From NCBI GenBank assembly GCA_003439945.1, contig QVRM01001482.1, forward strand, positions 62,001 through 126,000: a DNA stretch of 64,000 nucleotides. The letters run 5' to 3'. Shown one piece after another: positions 10,901 through 22,630 of the stretch. Made by a program: the position numbers and the translations under genes. Positions within the stretch are counted from its first letter, which is position 1. Each line of letters opens with the position of its first letter. This stretch comes from Dermanyssus gallinae (lineage: Eukaryota > Arthropoda > Arachnida > Mesostigmata > Dermanyssidae). Under the pieces are notes generated by a model that was not told the origin of the DNA, searched no databases, and worked only from the letters and a program-made list of their open reading frames with translations.

Positions 10901-13739
10901 AGTGGCAACATAGAGAGCGGTGGCGGCGAAAGTCCTACGCAAAAAAACACCCGGCCGTACGTGTAACTGATGCCAGCAGATCGTGCAGTAGGTAAGCTGG
11001 CTGCCCGCCTTGCGTTGCCGAAAGCGCCGACATTACCGGTTCGTTCTTCGCACAAATAACGAGCAGACAAGGTTGCAAAGGACAGAGAAGGAGTAGCGAT
11101 GGACTATTTCGGCTCGGATTCCTACCGGGAGGTGGGTCTGCACCTCAATGCGACTAGTTCGCTTTGATACCGATTACTAATGGTGACTACTGGTATCTCA
11201 CCACTTGGTAGGTTTGCAGCTATAATACGTTGTTAGGTATTTTTCTTGTATACGGAGGAAATAACAATCACCTGGAGGGCAGCACGTAAGTCGTCGAGTT
11301 ATTCAGTTCCATTTTCGCTTAGGCACCTTGGACACCCAATACCATAGAACATGGAGACTATTTGAAGTGTGCATACACTATTGAGAGATAGATTACAGAG
11401 GAAAAGGCACTGTCTGATATAACGTCACTCGTTTTATCATAATATCTGGGATAAGAGTGCAATACTTTATAAGATATTGTAAATTCCAGTTTATTTATTG
11501 ACCAACTATAGTCAAGCGTACCATATATCTAAGCAAAGCTTAGCCAACTGTAGCCATACATAAAAGATCTGGCATCAATTTAAAACGGCGTACCTCTAGC
11601 ATTCACATTAACAGCTTTAACACTTATGAATAAACTGGCCGCGGTGGTGCTGTACGCAAAACATGTCGTAATGTTGTCTTCTTAAAACCAGTCTCTTTAC
11701 AGCAATGTGTCCTAAATAAAATAAAAAACAATTTATAATTAAGCATTATTGAGTTAAGTATATATTCCATCGCGTGCTTTTTAAATACCGGCCTTGCCCA
11801 AACATGGTTTTTGTGGACGACTAGCAATTAATAGGAGCTGCAAAATATTATGGACTCAGTACGTTTTGCCCTGCCCCTGAAAAAAGCCACACCGTATGTC
11901 TCGCTCTCACGCCTTTACAAGGCTTCTTTCCGCCGGCAACACGTACGTCAAACATATTCAGCATGCAAACTATGCATATCTTACATAGAGGTACCTGTCT
12001 TAACTACGGTTTGCCATAAGAAAAGAGAAACACAGAAGAGAACCTGTAGTTGACAAAAGCGACTATAGCATATCAAGGTTAAATTGCATAGCAAACCCAA
12101 GCGCCAGAAGGTTTGCGTCTACTCACCTGTCCGTTGCCCGATCCACCTGCCTGACGGTCATGGCAATTCTACCGCCTACTTTACCACCCGTGTCCCTCCT
12201 GCCATCTTGGCTACTATTACTACTATTTGCGTGACCGGGTCGTACAGAGCAACGGCTGCCGTTACTTCTGCTGCTGCTGTCTTGTCAATGCTGAGCCAAC
12301 TCGTGCCACGCTACCATCAAGATAATAATACTTACGGACTACCGGCGGTTAGCCGCGCCCGAGCCCTACATACTATGGGTCACGTTAAAGGCAAAGCGAG
12401 ATGTCTTTGGGTGAGTGTCGCTCACACTAATCCCGGCAATTACCTGCAATGCCTGATCTTGTCACAGACCTAAGAGACACCGGTAGCTGACGCGGGCACA
12501 AACATCTGTAGAGATACACATGCCTCTGCACACAGAGAGTGCAACTTCCACCCTAGGGAGGGCAAAAACCCGATGACCACTGCCAACATCAACGTCGGGA
12601 TGACACTGCTAAGTCGGGGCAACAAAAAGGGGCAAGCAGAGGGGCCCTGATTTCGGGTTCCTGGCCGAGTGTGGTGTCGAACAACAACACCCCTATCACG
12701 AGCAATCACGAGTCGCTCGGTTTACCTCTTTCGATTGAGACAACTAACCTCCGCTAACTTTTTCCCATGGGGAAGGCACACTGGGGCATGGAACCAGAAA
12801 GCAAAGGTCTACATACGTAAACCAGCCAGATGACCCTTGATGCTGGCACGGTGACAGTGGTGACAAACCGCGCTGTGCTTTATTGTCTGTGCGTTCACTT
12901 ATGCGTAGTTGTCTAGTGGCGCCTGGCACGCCAATTGCAAGCAGCTTGGTATCAATGCGACTTAAAGATAAACAGGCGTAGTCCCGCGTGTGGCTTGTTG
13001 ACCCCGTTTGATCATAGAGCGTGTGTATCCAATTCCCCGACCCGACAAATACACATACCACATGCACATACGTTTTTTTTGTACGCTGTTGATTTGTTTG
13101 TTTGGCACATACGGTATGCCGTAACTTAGTACGTTTGGCACATAAAAGAGTCGACCGATTGACCAGTTCAATTGCAATCGTAGTCATAATACGAACATCG
13201 CATACTCGCAATAGAATAATATATAGTCGAGTCTTACACAGCGCTGAACGGTCAGCCGGCCTACGTGGCGAACACATCGCAGACAGGTCCCCTGAGGACG
13301 CATTTGCAAAAGGGCGGCTCAAAGTAGCCTCAACAATCATATAAAGAACTTGCTACCTCAATCTCGTACAGCGTCGTAAAGAAGATTGTCCCCAGAAGGG
13401 AGAAGTATGTCGCAAAAGTCCCGGTTCATGACTTGTTGGCGAGCTGCGGGTCTCGAATAGCGCAGGACGAACGAGCGACCCCGCTCATAACTAAACGGTT
13501 CCTGGAATTATCCTATGTGTGCCCTACTAAAACAGGGCTGTCACTCGGGTGTGGAACCGGGTCGAAATGGGCCTTAACGTTCGGTCGTAGCAAACCATGG
13601 GAAGACGATGGATAGCAACAGGACGTCGGATCTGAGTTCACAGGTCCCCCTTACCACAGTATAGCGCATTTCACATTTAAGAGTAATAGCGATAGGAGTT
13701 TAAATTTAGTAAATACATTAAACAATGCAATGTATTTGT

Positions 13740-13840
<101 letters not shown>

Positions 13841-13847
13841 TATAATA

Positions 13848-14053
13848 CCACATCGCTGCATTTGTTCAGGGGTTCCTCCCACTGGAGTTAGGTTAATTAA
13901 GGGACCAGCATATTTTACTCACCTGGATCCCATCGAACATGTGTGGGATGAGTTGATAAGTAATGATGCGTCAGGGCTAGAACTCCAGCTCCAGCAACAC
14001 CTCTCAAGCTGAAAAATGCTATGCGCGAGGAGTACAATAATATCCTACAGTAA
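13848..14053 (+). pseudogene. Tc1-like transposase, C-terminal fragment (decayed)
   Basis: The plus-strand frame reads GPAYFTHLDPIEHVWDEL, matching the family signature WPAYSPDLNPIEHVWDEL around the third catalytic acidic residue (Glu codon 13935-13937). The frame then hits a stop at 14010-14012. Reading on in a shifted frame from 14015 gives NAMREEYNNILQ and a stop at 14051-14053, matching the usual Tc1 C-terminus. The fragment therefore has at least one frameshift and one stop. The N-terminal DNA-binding domain and the first two Asp residues are absent; the (TA)n array replaces the upstream part. It is a different copy from the Tc1-like element at 60.3 kb, whose equivalent motif reads NIIENVWGWL. 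Confidence 0.82.
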
Positions 14054-14466
14054 TTGATAGATAATTAGTCTCCGCGAGATTAATTAAAAAGCTGTAGCAC
14101 GGCCCGCATTATAAAACGTACAATGATTTTGGTCCATTATCGAAATAGATGCAGGGGCAACGACACAACCCGCGCAAAATAAACAGCTGCGCCTATAACT
14201 GAGCAGTGTCGATAAGTGTGGGGCTTTGTTTAAGAATGGGCTTTGCACAATACGATAGAATACCTGCCTGGAATCGCTCAGACACTAGGCTAGCTAGACA
14301 TGTATTATTATTATTATTATTATGCGGTGCGGTAGCATACATTGCGACTTTGTGCAGAAGTCAGAGTTTGTTTCTCTATAGTTCAATGACCGACGTTACA
14401 CTTGCACTACGCTGTGTATGCTAACTACAATTATTCTATATTTACTACACCAAAAAAGGTTCTATC

Positions 14467-14502
14467 CATATATATATATATATATACAATATATATATAT
14501 AT

Positions 14503-14576
<74 letters not shown>

Positions 14577-14581
14577 ATATA
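14467..14581. repeat. (TA)n array with CAATA interruptions
   Basis: Over 100 bp of TA repeat with three tacaata interruptions at similar positions, indicating slippage or duplication of sub-blocks. Confidence 0.95.
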
Positions 14582-17405
14582 CGCGTTTAAATTATACAAT
14601 AATGCGGACATACGCACGCACGCGCTATGCTAGGCAGCGCTTGACATAGCTAAAAGTGAAATATGTCCGCCTCTTGCAACAAGGCTATGCAAAAGGCAAA
14701 AAGGCAACCGATTGACTTTACGTAGCACAAGAGAGCTTCGAGGTAGAGTAAGGTAAAGCGCGTCAGTGGCAGCGGCAGACGTGGATCATCGGAGTGTCGT
14801 TGGTCTCATTCTTTGTCCTTTCTCACCCCTCTTCGCGCTTCATCCTTTTATTTTATCGGAAGCACTCGTTCCATCGGCGTTCGGCCGGGCTCAACTAGCT
14901 CGAGAGAACTATCATCACAATTTCTTCCCTGTTGAGGAAACACTTACCAACCGGCTCCGCCAACGTGCGAATAGCGTCCCCACCCCCAACCCAGCACCCC
15001 CCAACTCAGCCCAACCAAACCCAACCTAACCGAACCCATCTATAAGAAGCGCTAGGACGCCGGCGAACGGCGGGCGCGGCAGGGGCCGCGAGAATCAACG
15101 ATTTTGCATAAAAACGATACATTTTTAATCAGACGACACCGACCTCGCACTCAGCCAGCGCGGTTGTCAGCCGAGTGCGACGCTGACACTGACGACTGAG
15201 TCCGGGCGGGCTATTGTTGCTGGCCTCGCTATGAGCCGGCAGCAGCTCATCGCTCCCTGCTATTCCTGCTTCGACGTATAGACTCGTACGTGTATACATA
15301 CAGCCTAACATATATATACACTCATACACCAATGCACACACACAAGCACAAACACTCTCATACTTCGAAGAAGGGCCAGCAGCGGTGACGACATATGGGG
15401 GGGCAAAGGCGGCTGTGAGCACACACATTTCAGCGTAACGTACTGTTGTTGCTCGCACGGTGAAACGTGTTTGTATGCGGCCTATGTGCGGCCGCCTTTC
15501 GTTGGAGTCCGACCTTCTCGTCCTCCTTCCGCTTTCCGTCTTTCTGGCGCTTACTGCGGCCTTCCTTTCTTCCTCCTGCTGCTGCCGCCGCCGCCGTCAT
15601 CGCCGTCTACCCTATGCTCCTCATCGTTATTTCTCTACTGTGTTCACTTTTTTCTAGGCGCGCCCCTTCATGCACACTCTGCAACTTGGCTGCTCACCTC
15701 ATGGCTTTCATCGTCGCTGGCTGCCTTTCAATTTTTTTCTCTCATTCTTTCTCTCACCCGCCCCTCTCTATCTATCTCTATCTCTGTCGTTCTTCATTTC
15801 TGTTTATCACCATATCCACCTCCGTCCTCTCTCAATGCTGGGCATGGCTATTTATCTGCGTTCGGCCCAACACACCCTTCCTGTATATAGCGTTCTCCTA
15901 GTGCACCCGTGGATTGGATTCGTCGTGCGATGGATTCGTCGTCACTCCAGAGGCAACTTTTAGGTCTTCGATTCAACCGACCATCATTCCGCATACCTCG
16001 GCACGCTAAGACGGAGGAGAGCGAACCGGGCATAGCAAAGTTTCGGTCTACGGAAATCGTTTGGAAGGCGTGGCATCTGATTCCAGGGAATCCTCCTCTG
16101 TGAAGAGAGTTCGTTCGCTTTTCGATCATCATCTCTGAAACCCACCAAGCAGGACGAGAAACTCTACAAGAATCGTAGATGTTGGGCGTTTTTGTTTCAC
16201 GTTTTCTGCTAACATTCATTTAACCCGGAACAGTATGTACGTGCTCCTTTGTTCTGAAGGGCTTAAAGCAGCGAACTTCGGACTTGTAAGGGATAATAGT
16301 GGAATTTATTATCTGAACGTAAACAAAAACCAATGAAAAGCTCGGTGTGGAGTTCACCCCTGGCAAAAAGTCCGCTGGGCCCTGTATTTAAATGTTTAGC
16401 TTGTGAAGTGCTACTGTCTATAACAAAATGAGCTCAAGTAATGTATATGAAGCTGTTCGCCATGTATCACTAAACATGAAGTTACTATAAAAACCTGAAA
16501 AGTAAACATTTGTATCTATTTGACATACATGGTTTTAGGAGAGGTAAAAATACACGTTGTTCGCATATGCCGCGCAGTTTAACGAAAACTAGAAGACGCT
16601 GCGCCTTTGGTACATGATAGAGATGCATACAATGTAGTACAATTAGTCACCAGGCGTACCGACGTTTCTCAACAAGTAGAAGCCAGTGTTTATTTTCTAC
16701 CTGGCTTTCTTTAAGATCCTCATGCGAGAAATGCCGTCTTTGTCAAACGAGCCGTACATTCAGCCAACGACACACGTGGAAAAAAGCGTTGAAGAAGAAG
16801 TTTGTTCTTACGTCGGCACATAAAAGAGTGTTTCTAACGTACGTCGATATCTAAAAAATAAACCTTGACCCTAGCAAGGTCAAGGATCTTCCAGATCATG
16901 ACAAACACTTGCAAGCAGACATGCTAAAAAATAAATGGTGTTGTTCTCGTATACATGCCAGACGGGATGAATGACCGATGGCTACGCAGTGAGATCTCCT
17001 TATGCGATGCATTTATTTTTATAGACAATAGCATGTTTGGACTTCTTAGGTTGGGGTGGATCCTCGTCTGCAGAGCAATTGTTTCTGGCGACCGCCTGCG
17101 TCGACTCTGTTCTTTATGATTCACACCTGCAAACAGCGCTCAAACCTACCATTAGCAAGGCTATCACGCATGCCACTGCGGCAAAAAAATAAAAGTTTGA
17201 TGGATTCGATTCGACTTGATGACCTTGCGACCTCCAAGAACTGATGTGTTCGGCCGCGCCCTACCCTCTCGCCGCTCGCGCCACGTTGAACCCAAGAAAG
17301 CGTCATACTTAAATAGTGTTATTCAGGGAACCATAGTAACCTGCGAGTTGACAAGTAACACATACATTTATAAACCTAAATTTAATTTAATTTAACGATC
17401 TTGTT

Positions 17406-17408
<3 letters not shown>

Positions 17409-17463
<55 letters not shown>
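17409..17463. repeat. Compound (TA)n-(GA)n microsatellite
   Basis: TA repeat to about 17446, followed directly by GA repeat. Confidence 0.95.
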
Positions 17464-19754
17464 ATTTGTTTTTCTTTTTTTACTAGACTTTTATTCAAAT
17501 CCTTTATTCGTTTTTTGGCGAAGTGCTTAGCTGAGCGAGCTAGTTGCTAGACACAACATTAAGTTAAGAATATTAAGGCATACTAAAAAATCATAAAGGG
17601 TTTTTGAAGCAAGTGCAGAGCTCGACCAGCAAGATGGGCCAATTTATCAGGGTTTTACACCTATAATAATGGTTAAATTCTATCAAAGAAGGTAACGACA
17701 GAACTTAAATAGTATGAGATACGTAGTGTCCTCTGATTTCTCTTATTATTCGAGACACGTTTAGCAATCAAGGCATAATCATGGCCGATTTGCAAGGTCA
17801 ATTGTTGCGTGGATACACCATCTTGGTCTTCGTGCCTTACAGCAGTCCTCGCAGAGAGAGATGCCCAGTCTCTGCGGGTAGAAGGAACAGAGCACAACAA
17901 CATGGTTTCGGTCAACATGCTTCCAGGGTAGCTGAATCCTCCTCTTGTAGTGACGAAGAAGGAGGTTCGTTTGACCCGTTGACACCGTCGGAGCATTGTT
18001 GTGCGCACACGCTTTGTTTGGCCGGCCAGCAGAAACCGTCTTCGTGCGGCCTAGAAAACATTGCACGCCAACTATTAGTTTGTGGTCATCCCTTCGGCTG
18101 GCAGCAGCGGCGGCGGCGGCAGCTTTGCCAAAAAGCTTTGTTCACACCCAGCAGTTCGTCAGGCTGGCCTGCATCACTGATGGACAGACACTCACACAGA
18201 AGCTCCTACTGCTGCTGCTGTTGCTGTTGTTGGTGCTGTTTCTCTGCTATTGCTGGGGTAACCATAGCCCTCTTTGGCGTACAGCGAAGACGACGTACAC
18301 GACGAAGTCACGCGGCAGCTGTGGCAGGCACTACTGACTGTACTGCCTTTTGGAGGGACGGAGGGGTCGTGCCGGGCCGGGGAAGAAGCGAAGTTTCTTA
18401 ATTATTTGTAACTTTTTATGCGTCAGTGGTCTCTCTGAGCGGCGCCTTGCTCCATTCGCTCGCGCTTTCTCGCCTGCTCTCCTCCTTCTTTTCCTCTCCG
18501 GTCTCGCCGTCTGTCTCCTGTCTGCACTCCCGACAGATGGTCGTGCTGATGGGTATGGGGGTGAAGCGGGAGGAAAAAGGCACACAAGTTGGCTGCTAAT
18601 AGGGGAAGGAGAAGGAACACGAAGGACTCAACTAGCGACAGGCAGCGAAACGTCGGAGCAGGTCCAACAGCCCCCGCACCCCCCGATTGTATGGAGAGGA
18701 GGCTATGATGCTGCCTATGAGTCTCATATGAGGAACTGTGAGTACTTGTAGTGGTGACGGCAATAGTTATAGTAGTAGTGGTAGTAGTACTATTACTTCC
18801 AACAGCATCATCATCAGCATCGTCTTTAACATTAGCATCGGTATCATCAGCAGCAGCACCGGCAACGTGGCAGCAAGGATAGCTGCCTCGTGCCTGGTGT
18901 GCGCTGCCAGAGGTGGGAGAGTTAGAAGGGCGTGGGCTGAACTGGGGTGGTTGGGGGTGAAGCACTTGTTCATTCGGGTCCCCAGGGGGGGAAGGGGGGT
19001 CTACGAGAAGGGGACGCGGGACACGCGAACTAGAGGGGCTGCTTCTGGAGCTGACAACTGCCAGTGGCATGCGTCTTCTCCGGTGTGGCTGCGGCTGGTG
19101 TTTAACAGTGCGCTTCGACTACACGCGCCGTGGCTGTCACGGTTGCTTCCACTGCTACTCCGTGGTGCTCTTGCCGTTCTTCCTTCTCCTTCTCCTCCTC
19201 CTCCTACTACTACTGCTGCTGCTGTTACCGCTACCAGGACAAGGACTAACAGGCACCCCCATACTTCCAGCAAAAGCACAAGCAACAGCGGCAAAACGCT
19301 GCTCATCTTTAGTCACAGCCCTGCCAGTCCGTATGCCAATGTTTACACACAGACACACACTTACATGCTCTCACATAGACATACGGAAACACGGGCATAC
19401 ACAGACAGACACCGTACACTTTTGGCCAAGAATAAGAGGAGATCTGATGGTCCGCAGAAAATCGGCGGCCCGTCTGTTCGGCGGGCGGTTTCCCTCCGCT
19501 GGCTGCAGTTTGAATTTAAAGCGCAGGGGCGCCAAGAAAGGGACCAGAAACAACTAGCAGAAACATCTTGTGAGAAGAAAGAGCTCGGCGGCGTTCGGTG
19601 GCGGCAACTGCGGCTTGTTAGTTCTCTACTTTCCGGTATGGCGGAACGTCGTGCCCGGGAGCGAGTTTTCTCACGGAGCACAGCGGCGCTTTAGCAAGCT
19701 AGTCGGCGACTCCGATTAGCAATGGGCTCTTCTATACAAGATTAGGAATCGTGG

Positions 19755-19756
19755 TA

Positions 19757-19789
<33 letters not shown>
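19755..19789. repeat. (TA)n microsatellite
   Basis: Near-pure TA repeat with one TG interruption. Confidence 0.95.
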
Positions 19790-19793
<4 letters not shown>

Positions 19794-20567
19794 GTCTGTG
19801 TTTGCACGTGAACACGTAGTAGGTAGGCGAGCTCGTTGACGCCATTTGACTGGCGGAGGTTTGATCGTAGCTGGGTAAAGGGAATCGATCGGGAGGAAGA
19901 CGACAGGGGCTCACATTCCAGAGTGGTGGTGGTGAGGAACACGCTCTGCCGGGGGTAGTGACTGCCTGTCGCCATCAGCATTGCGTCGCCCTTCCCTTAC
20001 AACAGAAGCCCCCCATGATGTGCTCTTGGCTCAGGAATAAGTTCTAAAAATATCGTCGCGATTCGCCTGCGCCAACCTTTTCCGCAGTACCGACGACACG
20101 GCGACATTGGCGACGCACGCCGACGGCCCTCGTTACCTACTTCTGCTAGACGGGACTGTTGGACTGAGAAGCCTTGGTGTACGGGCCTTTCTTTGTCTGA
20201 CGTCACGCCGGCAAAGCGAGGAAAGGAAAGAGTTGCGAATGGTTCGAAGTCATTGCATTCCTTCCATTCATCCTCGTATGGCATGCATGCGTGTCTAAGT
20301 GTGATGTCGCTCCGAAAGTGTATCCGTAACCTGCGGGGGCGGCAAATATAAATACTCTCTAGGTATTGTTATTAAAATAACAACAATAAGCAAAAACGAT
20401 GTGTTATTAGAATAATACATTAATGACTCTTTGTCGAATTAAATATAGATCCGACAACATAGTTTCATCGGTCTTTTGTTTTATCGCTCCCACAACGCTA
20501 CTACTACTACTACTACTATGCTGCGCAAATAAAAACTAACAAAATGTTTTAAATCTCTTTCTTTCAG

Positions 20568-20603
20568 ATGGCCCGTATAGTACGACACCGGCAGCTAGAA
20601 TCA
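20568..20603 (+). CDS. Candidate 36-nt coding microexon of an unidentified host gene
   Basis: The 36 nt have textbook splice signals on both sides. Upstream are a branch-point match actaac at 20535-20540, a pyrimidine tract atctctttctttcag ending at 20567 and no intervening AG over about 27 nt. Downstream is a perfect donor gtaagt at 20604-20609. The length is a multiple of three, so inclusion keeps frame. Two frames are open. One reads MARIVRHRQLES. The other (two bases completing the previous codon) reads GPYSTTPAARI, a Ser/Thr/Pro linker style common in alternatively spliced microexons. The third frame contains TAG. TGCATG, the Rbfox motif in animals, occurs at 20284-20289 and 20987-20992. 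I do not recognise the gene. If real, the surrounding kilobases are introns of a plus-strand gene. Confidence 0.5.
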
Positions 20604-21297
20604 GTAAGTTACGATTTTTTATCATTTAATCATATATATATATATATATATATAAAGAGTGCAAATAATTCATAGACTTCGAAACGATGCGCTGAGAGCC
20701 ACGCTTGGCCTCAAGCGGTGGCCTACGGTTCCACAGGCTCACAATTCTGAGCATTGGGATGCGTAAGAGCATTTTATTTTATATTACCCTTAATGGCTCT
20801 TACATAGAACAGGTGAGTGAGAAGAATTTGTGCTGAAACAACTAAATATTTATGGTTCATTAGGCGATGGACGCCTCACAAGCAAGCACCCTTACGAGGA
20901 CTTGTTGTTGCACATTGTTTACAAAATAAAAGTGTTAAATTAACTTTAAATAATGTAAAATAAATTCACGCTCTCGATCAGGTTCGTGCATGACGGATGC
21001 ACAGTAGAGTATAACTACAGCAGCAACATGGTAGCTAGACTCGCGCAGAGAGTTCGCAGAAGATGCGAACACATGCAATGGATGAAAGAAGGCTAATCAT
21101 TAGTGCTTACCATCAATCAATCGCTCAGACAGTCAATTACCACGCGCACCTTGATGAACTTAGGGGATACTAAATATACTGCGTTCCAATTTGTCGACTT
21201 ATGATATATATATATATATATATATGGAGAAGAAGGTTGCAGTAAACAATATATATTATGCGTGTATATAAATGACATTATTTGCAAATGAGCGTCT
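20604..21297. other. Interval between microexon and SINE
   Basis: This is probably intronic if the microexon is real. It contains (TA)n tracts at 20632-20654 and 21204-21225 and a second good donor-like site (acag/gtgagt) at 20813. I see no supported gene. Confidence 0.45.
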
Positions 21298-21312
21298 TTA
21301 GAAGCACTTTCT
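21298..21312 (+). repeat. Left 15-bp target-site duplication of SINE copy 1
   Basis: ttagaagcactttct is repeated exactly at 21491-21505, bracketing the tRNA-like element. Confidence 0.92.
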
Positions 21313-21490
21313 GTCGAGCCCGGTGGCGTCGTGGATTAAGTCTCCGCCTTGCAACCGGAGGAGACACATAGGTGCGCGGGTTCGAGCCCCACCGTTGCAC
21401 ATTTGTGGTAATTATGGGGGTCCGTCTATGAAGCAATGTGAAGAACAGTTCCGTGGACGTTAAATCTTGGCTGAGGGTCAGCCCGAAAAC
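21313..21490 (+). mobile_element. tRNA-derived SINE, copy 1 (178 bp)
   Basis: The 5' part is tRNA-like, with an A-box-like region at the start and a perfect B box (ggttcgagcc, near 21379-21388), the internal promoter of RNA polymerase III. An anticodon-arm-like ctccg/cggag stem lies near 21340-21359. The body continues for about 95 nt and ends in gcccgaaaac without a poly(A) tail. A perfect 15-bp direct repeat flanks it. A second copy of the same sequence in the opposite orientation lies at 40040-40218, and both end at the same base. It is not a functional tRNA gene: the acceptor stem does not pair cleanly and the homology runs well past the tRNA end. Confidence 0.9.
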
Positions 21491-21505
21491 TTAGAAGCAC
21501 TTTCT
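21491..21505 (+). repeat. Right 15-bp target-site duplication of SINE copy 1
   Basis: Exact copy of 21298-21312. Confidence 0.92.
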
Positions 21506-22295
21506 TTATTTTTTCTAGTAACGGCGGATAATCCTATCTAAATTGTGCCTGCTGGAGACACTTAATGGCCAGAAAGATGCACTTCCGTGGTGCAGGTGTA
21601 GGGATCATTTTGCGTTGGCGGCAGCGGACAAAAGATAGAGAAATCTTTTCAGAACTAAATACTGAAAGTTACAATACATACCTGTTCCATTTTCATGTGA
21701 TCATAAAATTACCCAAGGTTCTAAGGGTTATAGCCTTAACAATAATAAACATACATGTCGGTTATGTTGTTTTTTATTATTCCGAATTCAACGGTCGCTT
21801 AGGGCTGACATAATTATCGCCTGCCGCTAATGCTGATTCCACAAATTCTCCTCTTTGACTTTCCGTTCATTCGTACGTGGGGGTTTATTACAATGACGGC
21901 TAAAATAATGCGCTTCCTATTAGCTCATTAATAACTTGTCAACCCGAAACTCATCGAATGTTATGTTACGTTAAATAAAAATCAGCTAACAAACCCACAC
22001 CGTGTTTTTGTGGGAAGATCTCACTTGGGTAGAATAGCACTATGCCGTTGAGTCAAACAAATGGTAAAGGTACTTCGGAAGGGCTGCCTGGTGTGTCCGC
22101 TCATCGAAAGGATCCAAACCGCCAACTAAATGGATTACATTGTTGCAGAGAACATTGCCGAGAGACAGCTTAAATGGCAAGGAAATTGGTAACCAGTGAC
22201 CTGACTGTCCGGCCCGGTGCCTGCCAATTCTACTACTAATTAACCTCTCGTTTGTTTCCTCGGTTGTCGGTTTTTCTCGCAACCGGTTAGCAGAC

Positions 22296-22332
<37 letters not shown>

Positions 22333-22589
22333 TTATATGTCAGTGTCTTCGCTCAATCCTATGTTACGGCTTTTTATTTATTGGTTAGCGTTCCTTCACT
22401 TTTGTTGAAAACTCGTCCACCGAAAACGTGGCACATAGTAAAGCTAAGTTTGTAAAGCCTGACGAGATTGTGACTATATACATGCGACTTAATGGCCATA
22501 TCGCTACAGTGTCGTGGGCTTAAACGGATTCCATTTAGCCAATGATCTCGCTCTAAGCCGTTCTGGAAAAATTGGTCAGGTGTTCATTA

Positions 22590-22630
<41 letters not shown>

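Larger units (their letters stand above)
14054..20567. other. Gene-less interval, alternating AT-rich and GC-rich low complexity
   Basis: No gene is supported. It holds an (ATT)n run at 14303-14323, the (TA)n array at 14467-14581, a pyrimidine-rich stretch at 15.5-15.9 kb, a small hairpin (ccttgacc and its complement) near 16864, TA/GA repeat at 17409-17463, and GCG and CTG triplet runs near 18.1-18.25 kb. CTC/CTA/CTG runs lie near 19.19 kb, a (TA)n at 19755-19789 and a (CTA)n run near 20496-20518. Open frames of 200-318 residues at 17.8-19.7 kb are low-complexity and overlap on both strands. Confidence 0.55.

Noticed and set aside
9300..10970. Many open frames of 67-155 residues on both strands
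   Set aside because: GC-rich, stop-poor low-complexity DNA. The frames overlap in all phases, none has a recognisable domain and no pair of splice sites supports them.
12123..12290. Minus-strand donor acag/gtgagt with an open frame behind it
   Set aside because: No acceptor with a pyrimidine tract is found upstream, and the frame is Ser/Arg low complexity.
12744..13340. 198-residue minus-strand frame
   Set aside because: It is the longest frame in its area but has no recognisable motif, odd composition and no supporting splice signals. I could not support it as a gene.
13916..13991. Apparent minus-strand exon with acceptor gcatttttcag and donor ccag/gtgagt
   Set aside because: This is the antisense of the Tc1-like transposase motif LDPIEHVWDEL; the splice-like signals are coincidental.
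17781..19694. Open frames of 206 and 318 residues on plus and 215 on minus
   Set aside because: They contain Cys, Arg, Ser or Thr runs from triplet repeats and overlap each other on opposite strands.
21318..21398. Functional tRNA gene
   Set aside because: The acceptor arms do not pair properly, homology to the second copy continues about 95 nt beyond the tRNA end, and the unit is flanked by a target-site duplication. It is a SINE.
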